Source: Deuterostichococcus epilithicus | Lineage: Eukaryota; Chlorophyta; Trebouxiophyceae; Prasiolales; Stichococcaceae | Length of the DNA stretch: 64,000 nt | Assembly: GCA_033439295.1 (NCBI GenBank) | Contig: JAVTLE010000023.1 | Coordinates: 4,252,530 to 4,316,529 of the forward strand | Reading direction: 5' to 3' | In this document: positions 34,145 to 43,758 of the stretch, piece by piece | Numbering within the stretch: the first letter of the stretch is position 1 | How the letters are laid out: the number at the start of each line of letters is the position of its first letter | The notes under the pieces: model-generated | The model's database searches: none | The model's input: the letters and a program-made list of their open reading frames with translations, nothing else | What the model was told of the DNA's origin: nothing | Position numbers and translations under genes: made by a program

Positions 34145-37100
34145 ATGCCTGCGGCTGATATGGCGGCTCGCAAACTAGAGAAGGATGAGGTGGGCCTGAT
34201 GCGAATGGTGCCCTATTCAGCAACTGCAGTGCGACACCTCCATCGTGCACATCACCCAGTCTGCATCGACAGCAGCAAGATGATCAACGTCGCAGCAGAT
34301 TTATCTGGCCGAACGGCTGGGGGGTTCAGCTCGGCATGCACCAAGACTCAGCGCCAGGGTGGCAGCGGGCATGTGTCAGCCATGAACATCTGTGCGCTCA
34401 GAAGCCTTGATACAAAAAAACCACATAACATCCCGTCGGCATCACGCCTGCATGCGGCTCGCAGCTGGAGGAGCGCATACAGAGCCTAGCCGCCAGAATC
34501 CGCGCCGCACCACCAGGCGATGAGCTGCTGCCGCTGGGCGAACGGGCCGACGCGCTCCTCAGGTATGGCAGACCATAAGTGCATGTTGCAGGACGTTCGA
34601 ATGCAGGAGTGTGCTCAGAACCGCCAAACCGGCATGTGACACGTCTCATCCGCGGCCTGCGGCGGCATGGGTGCGGGCGCTGTTCATCATGCGCTGTTTG
34701 GCAGGCCTGCACAGGGTGGCGACCCTCTGCCCAGCCGCCGCTGGACTGCAAAGGATGACCTGCAGTACCTGTCGCGGCCGGCCTGCCCCCGTTCGGCAGG
34801 TTCTGAGGGCGGCTGCTGCGTCAATGCAGGCTTGCACGACTGCTGCGGGGCATCCCTGCGGCGGAGTCTGAGCGCTGGGCGCTCAACGGCCTGGACCCCA
34901 CCCACCTAGCGATGCTGGCGCTGAAGGACGCGCAGCGGGGGGCAGCCGCGGCGCCCAGCGACAGCGGCTTCTTGCGCCGCAAGGTGAGCCTGTTCAGGTC
35001 GTCAGACCAGCTGCAGCTGGCGTTGGGTCTGTCTGCGGTGCAGCATGATGCAGCGGCGCTGCGGCCGCAACTCCGACCTGCATAGCGATGTCACGTTCAC
35101 GCGTGGGCGCAGCCGGCATCTTGCATCAGGCTGAGCTGACAGGGTCTCTAGGCAGTGTCCTGCCTGTGGCTGCCAGCAGCCCCCTGCACGAGGCGACCGG
35201 ACTGCACCAGTTCTCTCCCTCAGGCACGATCCCCGGTCCTGTCCGAACACAGGGAGATGCGCACGTGTCGCTGGAGCAGTACCAACCGGCTCACGAGGCG
35301 TTCCTGGAGGCGCTCTCAATCGACCCCGCAGATGCGGAGGCTGCGGAGGGGCTGCGGGCGGCGTCGGCGGCGCTGGCGGCGGGCAGCGAGGCCGCCGCCG
35401 CGGCGCTGCGGTCGCCCACCTCGCCGACATCGCCCGCGGCGGTGCAGAAGCGGTGTGCAGAGTTGACCCGCCATCGGTGCTGCGGTGCAGCCTGGCGGAG
35501 GTGGCTGTTCGAACAGGCAGCTGCTCTGCACCTCCTGCAAGCATGGTCACAGGACTGCAATTCTGCTCGGGCGGTGACGGTGCAGCCTCCCTGCACGACT
35601 TGTGCCGCCTGCCAAATTTTTGTAGGCGACGCACCGCGGCATGGGGCGACTTGGACGACGGTGGGTGCCCGCCGTCTGCAACAGAACCCTCTTTCTGCTG
35701 CAGTCACCGTGCGGTGTTTCTGCCCGCCAGACCCCTTGCACGCTGTGCACTGCGGCGCGCGGCGATGTGGACTTGGAGCGACCGCAGGCGCCTGGGCCCT
35801 TTGTTCTATTGAAGATTTCACTCTGTCTGACGCACCGCCTGCTGGAATGTGAACAGGCAGCGCACAGCGGCCCGGGGCGATGTGGACGACTGGGAGTGCC
35901 CGCTGTGCCTCAAGCTGCTGTGGGAGCCGGTGGCCACGCCTTGCGCCCACATGTGAGATTTAGGGTTAAGGGTTTGCGCCCGCATGTGAGCTCCTGGCAG
36001 AGCCCTGAGCCCTCAGCTGGACCGCTGCAGATATTGGACTGTGCGTGGAGCGCTGTGCGCGGTTCAAGCGTCCACGGACGTGCTTCGGCTCGCCCGGAGG
36101 GCAATGCCTCAAGAGCTGGCGGCAGTCTCGGCATGGTCACTAGGCTTGAAAACAGTCGCCCTTCGCGGCTTTGCTGCTTCGACTGCGACATTTGCTGCTT
36201 CGACTGCGACACAGCAGGTTGCTATATTTCGCGATGCGAACGCAGGTTTTGCCGCCCGTGCTTCCAGCGTGCCGGCGACCATTCCTCGAAGTGTCCCTCC
36301 TGCCGCACGGTGCGCCTGCTGTCCATCCAGGGACTTGGGTGAGAGCAATCAGTTTGTCAGCCCATGCGGCGCTCTGCCCGAGCCGCCTTTCAGCGGCGCT
36401 TCTGCAAGCCCGCGGCAGAGCCCTGCATACGTGCTGCCGGCACAGGCCGCAGGCTCACTCAGCGTCACACAGCTGTGCCTCTCTGCTGCTGCTGCACGGG
36501 CCGATGGGCCAGCTGATCTGACCTTTCCACAGGCGCAGCACCACCTGCTGCTGCCTCGCCGTTTCAGGGGTGGTCAAGCGTCTCCCAAATGCCTCCAGCC
36601 CTTTCCCGCAGGTGCTGCACGTGGGCCGCGCCATCCCGGTGCTTACGCAGGTGCGCCGCTTCCTGCTCAAGGCCTTCCCCGACGAGTACGCATCCCGCGG
36701 CGCGGAGGAGGCCGCGGCGCCGGCTGGCGACGGCGATGCGCCGCTTCCGCTGTTCGTCATGGCGACCATGCTGCCGGGTGCGCGCGCCTGACAGGCAGGG
36801 AACAATGCTAATCAATTCCAGCCCGCAGACAGCGCTCGGCCTCTGCGGCCGTGCGGCAGGGGCGGGTTCAGCAGTGGCTGCAGCCTCTGCTGCGCAGTGA
36901 CTGCAGCAGCGGCTGTTGCAGCGGGTTTAGCAGCATGTTTCAGACTGTGACCGAACTGCCAGGACGCCTCTGATGGCGGTCGGCCAGTGCTACCTCTAGC
37001 TGACAAGCCGGCAGCATCCGGCATGTTCGGCCATCATGCTTCCCCCCGCAGCTGGCGCTGCCATGCCGCCAGGCTCACTGCGCAATGTGTCCCTTTCCCC

Positions 37101-38685
37101 CGCCGCAGGCGAGCGGATGCGGCTGCACATCTTCGAGCCGCGCTACCGGCTGCTGGTGCGGCGGGCCATGGAGGGCTCGCGGCGGCTTGGGATGGTGGCC
37201 CCCGGGCCGGACCGCAGCGTGTCGCCGGTCGGCGCGGAGTGCGAGATCACAGAGTGCCAGCCCCTGCCCGACGGGTGCGCGTGCCTGCGGCAGCGATTCT
37301 TGTGAGATGATCAAGAGATGCACAGCCAGGCTGCGAGGGTCAGGCAGAGTGCGCAAACGTTCCAGCGCCCCAGCGGCGCAGATGTCACCAAGGAACCGAA
37401 GTTCTGGTGTGCGCCGTGCATGCCGCGTGCCATCACGGAAGATCGTCGGCTCTCCAGTCTGTTTCTGTGGACGCTTTGGCCCGAGACATTATCGCTGTCG
37501 CAACATGTGCCCCATCTTTGACCATCCCGGAGATCGACCCCCAAGCGTGCCAAGGTGTGTGTCAGCGTGGCAGCCATCTGATAGGGTTTCGCACCTCGGT
37601 CTGCAGGCGCTTCTACCTGGAGATAGCGGTGCGGCGGCGCTTCCGGGTGGGCCGCGAGTGGGAGCAGGACGGCTACCGCGTCGCGGTGCCGCTGCCGCTG
37701 GCGGATGACCCGCCGCCGACGGACGGCCCTGCGGCGGAGGAGCTGGCGGGCCTGCTCAAGGACGTGGAGGAGGCCGCGGACGCATGGGTGGCCCGCATCT
37801 CGTGCGTGCCGTGCACCCTCCTTTCCCTGCGCTTCCTGCCTTTGGGATTCCATGCCCGGGAAGCTGCCCCTCGGGTAGGGCCGGCCCGGCGCACAGCGGC
37901 GTGCTGGTTGCAGGGCATTTGGGGGGCGCCAAGGCCGCCTGGCGTGCCCTGGAATGTGCCCTCTTCCTAGAACATGAAGCGCGACATGAAGCACACTGGC
38001 CAGGGAGCAGCAAAGGGTGACGTCTGCCACGCGTCGCCAGGCTGCTGCAGCGCACGGCCACTCGAAACGTCACCTGTCAGGAGGCTGCACCACCATCTGA
38101 GAAACACAGGGGGTCGAAACGAGCTGTCTCCCTGCCAGGGTGATATCCGCCACGCGGCTGGGCGGCCGCATCGCCGAGCTGCTGGAGCGAGCAGGGCCGA
38201 AGCCGCCGCCGGGCGCGCCTTCGCGACCCGAGGCGCTCGGCTTCTGGGCTGGCTGCCTGCTGCCGCTTGGCCCGGGGGAGCAGCTGCAGCTGCTGGCCAT
38301 GACCGATTCCGCTCAGCGCCTGCGGTGCGCAGTCCATCTCTTGACTGTTGCGGTTTTGCCATTTGCAACTGTCAGCATTCACCGAGTTGCCACTGGGTTT
38401 TGTACGGCGCCAGTGGCGCGTGAGTTGCACTTCCTCCGTGCCCTTCTCTGCGAACGGGTTTGAAATCGTTTGCCAATTGCTGCCAGACTCCGGAGCGGCA
38501 GCCGGGAAACATCCTGTCCAGTCCTGCAGTCCATGGCAGCAATTCTCCTCAAGTGCCTTGCCCTGATGGTCCTTGGACTCCTCGTTTGACTGCTGACCGA
38601 GGCCAAGTTCTTGCACTTTTGGCACAGGTACGTGAAGACCGAATTCGACCGCCTGGGAGGCGAAGGCGCCTGCAACATGATGTAA
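34145..38685 (+). CDS. TPR-RING-LON substrate-binding domain protein (LONRF-like E3 ligase)
   Basis: Eleven exons: 34145-34189, 34465-34562, 34830-34983, 35253-35452, 35857-35952, 36246-36309, 36612-36777, 37109-37274, 37607-37801, 38139-38324, 38628-38685, giving 475 aa. Residues about 100-135 form a TPR-like helix pair (SLEQYQPAHEAFLEALSIDP). A C3HC4 RING follows: C180, C183, C195, H197, C200, C203, C214, C217 (WECPLCLKLLWEPVATPCAH and MFCRPCFQRAG). Then comes the LON substrate-binding domain: PLFVMATMLPGERMRLHIFE, PRYRLLVRRAME, RFYLEIAVRRRF and LGFWAGCLLPLGPGEQLQLL. No Lon ATPase or protease follows, as in animal LONRF1-3, which are E3 ubiquitin ligases; ligase activity is inferred. Animal LONRFs usually carry more TPRs. 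Introns 4 and 5 contain exon-edge copies. Convergent with the NlpC/P60 gene. Confidence 0.9.
35623..35790 (+). repeat. Two decayed copies of RING exon 5 start within intron 4
   Basis: True exon 5 (35857) encodes RQRTAARGDVDDWECPLC. Copy 1 (35623-35680; CACCGCGGCATGGGGCGACT) still spells RRTAAWGDLDDGGCPPS behind a GTAG acceptor edge. Copy 2 (about 35741-35790; GCGCGCGGCGATGTGGACTT) keeps TAARGDVDLE. The zinc ligands are lost in both. Confidence 0.85.
35941..35990 (+). repeat. Duplicated exon 5 donor edge flanking telomere-like motif
   Basis: TTGCGCCCACATGTGAG (the exon 5 end plus donor) recurs 32 bases later as TTGCGCCCGCATGTGAG. Between them lies TTTAGGGTTAAGGGTTT (about 35959-35975), two degenerate units of the plant/green-algal telomere repeat TTTAGGG. 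The second copy offers an equivalent GTGAG donor. Confidence 0.75.
36170..36211 (+). repeat. Perfect 21-base tandem pair in RING-LON intron 5
   Basis: Two identical 21-base units beginning TTTGCTGCTTCGACTGCGAC lie head to tail, 34 bases before the exon 6 acceptor. They are exact and so look recent. Confidence 0.85.
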
Positions 38686-39794
38686 GATATCTGAACAAGT
38701 GAGGCGCTCTGGTATGGGCGGCCGGCCGGTGCGCCGCTGGCGCGGCTCCTGCAGGCGCCATGGGTCCGCCGCCAGCGCCGCCCAGCAGGCGCTGTGCGCT
38801 GCGTCCAAATGCCGCCGCCCAACCAATGGCGACCGAGCAGATGCAGGCTGGCTGGCGGGCGCTGGGCAGCCGCAGGCGCTCTGGCTGCCGCACTGCCGGC
38901 GGCTGCTTTACGGTTGTAAAACCGCCACAGCCAGACGTAACAGCTTCCCAGATAGCCGGCGGCTGGGTCCAGCTTTGCCGTCACCAGTGGCAGTGGCGGC
39001 GGCGGCAGGGGCGCCATCAAGGCGCGGAAACCTGGACGACAAGCCCCAGCAAGAATCGCTCTTGGTCAAGACCTGGCATGCGTGGCCTGCCAGCCGAATT
39101 TACTGCACAAACCTGCCATCATGGTGGGGTCCAGTATGGAGGCTTACAGGACCGCGCTGTTGGCTGCTTCGCTGTCTGCCCCAACAGATGCATAAGTGTA
39201 CCGCTGCAACTGGCTACAGATTCAAAGCGTAGGCCAGGCCAGCGCATTTGCTGACGGCACGTCTGTGAGTTGACCCTGTCATTGTACGCCTTTGTCATCA
39301 ACCAGGGCGGCAGCTGTCAGCGTCCCGTCTACAAGTTTTTTTTGTATGTATGTAATGCTCGCAGCGACAAAAACCATTGTATTGGAGGCCCTTGCTAGAT
39401 CTGGTAGGCTGTTCGTTCAAAAGCACACCCTGATTCGCTCGTGCTCGAATGTAACCATCAGGCTTGGTCCGGTTACCCCCTCGATGAAGTACCAATTCAA
39501 TAAAGTACCAATTCCAACTCGTTAATCGTATTCAATTGCACCTCTGAGTATTGTCAAGAATGTGCAAGCAATGCAGCTGGGAAATCATGAAGGGCCTGAA
39601 ATCAATGTTCGCATGGCTGCTGCCTGCCACCTGAAAAATGCAAGTTAGATTGATTGATTTCACGTGTTCAAAAATCAGTCTTCCAGTGTTGCAGCCGCCG
39701 CTGTGCCAGGTAGAAGCACGTTCGCTGGTATGGCAGCCAGCGACGACCGTAAATCTTGCCCCAAATTTGTGTGCTTTATAGCGCAAAAGAGCCT
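38686..39794. other. Convergent intergenic interval
   Basis: 1.1 kb between the 3' ends of the RING-LON and NlpC/P60 genes. TGTAA, the green-algal polyadenylation signal, occurs at 38915-38919 and again near 39350 on the plus strand. AAGTACCAATTC occurs twice near 39486-39510. No gene seen. Confidence 0.4.
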
Positions 39795-42700
39795 CTAGTA
39801 GTGGTAGTAGCGGCCGCCGCTACGAAGCGCGACCTCGTGCACATTCGTGCCTGCAGCAGCGACGTGGCCAATCATACATGACATCGTCATGGCGGAGCCT
39901 ACAACATGCACCAGTGCGGCTGCAGCAATGCAAAACATGAAGCGGACGCCATGTCAAGAACTGACGATATGGATGGAGTTTTTAGCATTGACTGCTCGCT
40001 AGAATACTGCAGTGAGGAGATATGCAAGTCGAAGGGGTTTGCGCGGTGCATGCATGTCTAGTGCTGCACATTCAGACATTCAATATGCACGTATCGCTGA
40101 AGCTCAGGACAAACGTAAGCGGTGGAGCAGTGTAAAGTCTCACCAGTCTGCTTGGCCTCGATCATCGAGTTGGCGCCTGAGTAGATGGCAGTGTGACCTG
40201 CATCAGAGGCAATCAGAATGAAGAACAGGTATCAGCCAATGTGGTGTGCGCGGCGGCGCCGCCAGCAACCGGGCCCTCATGCAGTCGAAGCTACCAGCTA
40301 TCTCCTGCCAACGGGAGCAGGTCTGCTCGCTGAGGAAAGCTCAGCAGCCAGCCCTCTGCAGCCTATTGATACGGAATGGTTTCCCGCACAGACTGCGAGG
40401 TCGCCTCAGAGCACAACACCAAAGAGCGCGCACCGTCCCAGAAGATGAGGTCGCCCGGCACAGGATTAGTCGTCCGCTTGCTGGACAGGTTCGATTCCTG
40501 TGCCACGTCCACAACATAGCCTTATGAAGGTGTAGAGGTGATTGCGATTGAGCGGGCTGGCTGACACATGTGGCGAGGGAGCTGAACGAATGCCCTACTC
40601 GTGCGCAGACAACATCAGATTTCCTTTTGTAGAAAGGCACGCACCTGAGTGCCAGTGGCGCCATTGTTCACGTCTGATCCAAACGCCTTGAAGTACGCCC
40701 AGCGCGTCAGTCCAGAGCAGTCGTAGCCAATGGTCGTCTCAGCGGGGCACGGCTGGATGCTGCCTGCGCCCATCATCGTGGCGGTAGCATGTCAGCAGCC
40801 CGCTGCGGCATCACATGGGCACAGCCTTCTAGGTGGCAGCGCTGGAGGTGGCAGCGCTGGCGGGTAGAAATCATTATTCCGCTGCATTGGCGGGATCAGC
40901 TCCAGCATCGGGAATTAAGCACAAGGTTGTCCCCACCAGTGTAGCCGACGCATGTGCCTGCGACATAATGCAAAAGTCAGAGTCAGTGGATTTGCTTCCG
41001 CAGCTGCCACGATGATGGGCATGCATGTGCAAAGATCGACATGGACACATCACTTAACGCACAGCACATACGAGGGAAGTTCTGTGATGGCAGTGCAGCC
41101 AAGGCCTGACAGTGGGTTTTGCTCACCAGTGCTCTTGCCGGGCTGCGCCTTGTGACCGCCACCTTTGATGGAAACGTGCAATTTAGAGTTGAGCTTGTAG
41201 ACATGGTTTCGTTCAGACGCTCAATTCCATTCTGGGTGCAATCGGAGGGTGCAACTGGAGATGCGGCAGCATTCCTCATCCCAAACAAAATTAACATATG
41301 GAAGCGGCATCAGGCTGGCAAAATGCAGAGCTTACCCCACACGTAGGGAGTGCTGCGTCCACACACAAAGATTTGGTCAGTCACAGAGCGAGGGCCTCGA
41401 CTGGACAGCACATTATTAGCGTTGCTGCACGAAACAGCCACGAAATCAACAAACAGTGCTCTCACACCAAGCTAATCAGGCACCATGCGTGTCTGACTAC
41501 CGGACCCACATCCGCTTGACGGTGAGGGGTGCAACTATCTAAGCAGGGTGTTTGCGGCACCCAGGACGCCCCACGCACCCAATCTCGGCGCGGGCGGCGC
41601 TCAGGACGGTGGCCAGGCTGCCGGTGGCGGGCACCGGCGCGGGGCCGGACGGGGAGCTGCTGTACAACGCGTTCTTTGTATTGGGTCCGACGATGCCGTC
41701 GACCTGTGCATGACAAGAAACATTATGGGCCGTTGCATCCGCAGAAAGATCGCGATGACATGTTCCTGTTTTGAATTCCACTGCGGGAATTGCCGGACGC
41801 ACGGAACGGCAAGATTGCACGCAAGGGCATGGCTGCATGTCACATGCAGCGACGCAGGTCTTGCGGACTTTTCACCAACTCATAAAAGTCACACTGCGGC
41901 TGGAAGAACATCCCTCATGGGTATCAAATTGAGAGGCTCGCATGCCACGCACCGCAAGGCCACGAGATGACTGGAAGTTTTCCACAGCCGAGAAGGTGGC
42001 GGCCCCGAAGTCACCGTCCACGGACAAAGAGGCACCCTTGCTGTTCAGCAGGTTTTGCAGCGACGTCACGCAGGAGCCTGCACCGCATGCAAACAGAGCG
42101 TCTCTGCGCTCTGCCGTGCTTAAATGCATGAGCTGCAATCTGCAGCAGCTATGCAATACAGCCTAGTATGACACGTCAATGATGATCTCTACTTAGCATC
42201 CGTCGAGTCTTGCACCGAGGAGACGACTGCATCGTCACTGTCAAGTCGGAAGATGTGCCATGCGAGACCACAGCATACTCGTAGCACCTGTGTCGCCCTG
42301 CTGGATATTTGTAGGGCAGCTGGAGCTCCGCAGATCCACTTGCTTGAGCGTCCGCTGCGAGCAGAATGGAGCCATTTACCCTTGGCATTCTTGCTGAGTT
42401 CGCTTCCGAGCGGCTTCCCGTTATGATCGCCGACGTGCATTGCATTCAGCATTTTCAAGAACGGCTAGACGCTACCTATCAGATTAGCATTAAGTGTATG
42501 ATATGCAACAGCAATGGCATGGACGTTTTCAGAGCGGCTGCTGCAGGGATGGGGGAACGTCGTACGACACAAGCGGGCTTGATGGGTGGACACAACACGA
42601 GATGCGGGCTGCAGATTTCTGTCGCGGGCTAGATTGATCTGGATGTGCCGTGCAGCAGATATCTAGAGTGTGGTCAGGGTCAGCTCGGCGTCGACATGAT

Positions 42701-42820
42701 TATAAAGGGAGAAAGAATGTGGCATCCTCATCAGGAACGCACCGCAGCATCGCACCCCACGAGCAGAGACGCTGTCGCAAGAAGCACTAGAAGAGCTGTG
42801 CTGGCCTTCAGTGACATCAT
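39795..42820 (-). CDS. Secreted NlpC/P60 endopeptidase with peptidoglycan-binding domain
   Basis: Ten exons: 42820-42743, 42354-42288, 42077-41953, 41703-41579, 41352-41336 (a 17-base microexon), 41162-41127, 40763-40645, 40476-40434, 40197-40144, 39850-39795; phase is kept throughout and gives 239 aa. Residues 1-26 are a signal peptide (ASTALLVLLATASLLVGCDA). Residues about 34-95 match a PG_binding_1 fold (LQNLLNSKGASLSVDGDFGA, AVENFQSS, VDGIVGPNTKNAL). From about 118 the NlpC/P60 core follows: ARAEIGTPYVWGGGHKAQPG, catalytic Cys in GYDCSGLTRWAYFKAFG (C165), VPGDLIFWDG, and catalytic His in HTAIYSGANSMIEA (H205). The family cleaves peptidoglycan stem peptides. A secreted copy in an alga suggests action on bacterial walls or a remodelled algal matrix (inference). 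Bacterial-type domains inside a spliced gene point to old transfer. The start gives the signal peptide. Confidence 0.9.
41336..41352 (-). other. 17-base microexon of the NlpC/P60 gene
   Basis: The minus strand reads CAG then CACTCCCTACGTGTGGG then GTAAGC. It enters in phase 2 and leaves in phase 1, supplying TPYVW of the conserved GTPYVWGGG motif. Without it the domain is broken and the frame lost. Confidence 0.85.
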
Positions 42821-43758
42821 GGTGGACTGTTGCGGCGTATCCTGCAAGTGCACCACCTCTGGAGTCTGGACCTCCGGCCCACCACCCGTCTCTGGCATGA
42901 ACTAGGTGGACACAGCAACACGTAGCAGCGTGCAGATGCTTGGCGAATGATGCAAGACGTATAGTTATACGCAGTCTGATGAGCTGCGCTGTGTGAGAGC
43001 AGTAGGTCCACCATGCGACGTCAGTCTGTTCGTCGATCCTCACCTTCACGAGGCTGGGAGCTTGAAGACGCGAGCGGATAATGTCTTGGGTGCAAGCGCA
43101 AGTATGGCAAGCTGCCTTAGAGCGCGAGATGCCTGTAGGCGGTGTCGCTGGCAGATTTTATTCCTAGCAGACATTCTAGATCCTCTACTCGTACCGGCTT
43201 GCAGCTGCAGGGCTGGCTCCTGAGGAGTCCTGCAGCCGGTCAGCACAGCTGGCACTGCGGCATATGTTCTCGATCGAGAGCAGCTTCGAAATTCAGGTGA
43301 AAGCATGTCCAGTAGCGCCACGCAAGATCGACGGACTTCAGCTCTCAGCTGCACAGCCGCGATGCTAATCATGGACATTGATGCCACTTTTCTGACTGCT
43401 TCGACAAGCGGTGCTCGTGAAGGCGCAATTCGGGCACGAAGTGCAGGCGGGTCTTCGAGTTGAAGCTGTCCATCTGGGTGCCGGGCTGTGCGGTCACAAT
43501 CCACGATGTCGAGCTACCCAGAGCAATTGAAAGCCGCGCGTTGCGATCGGCGGGTTCAGAAACACCGGTCCTGGACAGTTTCTTGTAATAGCTAGCAGGC
43601 CGCCTGGCGGCTGTAGTGGTACATCTTAATGGTCAAGCACACAACGATCGTACGGCGCTCAGCTGCATTGTAGAGGCTACCGGGAGCAGCGATCGTTCAA
43701 GATGCTCAATTTGGCCGCCCCTGCTGCCGCTGCATCGCCTCCACTGCATCCACCGCCG
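42821..43758. other. Intergenic, NlpC/P60 5' to lipocalin-like 3'
   Basis: 938 bases. The minus strand at about 43370-43480 reads MDSFNSKTRLHFVPELRLHE and could be a coding fragment, but no splice partners were found. Otherwise nothing recognised. Confidence 0.3.

Noticed and set aside
40434-40510. Possible tRNA suggested by GGTTCGATTCC
   Set aside because: There is no matching 5' acceptor arm or D arm; half the segment is a coding exon of the NlpC/P60 gene.
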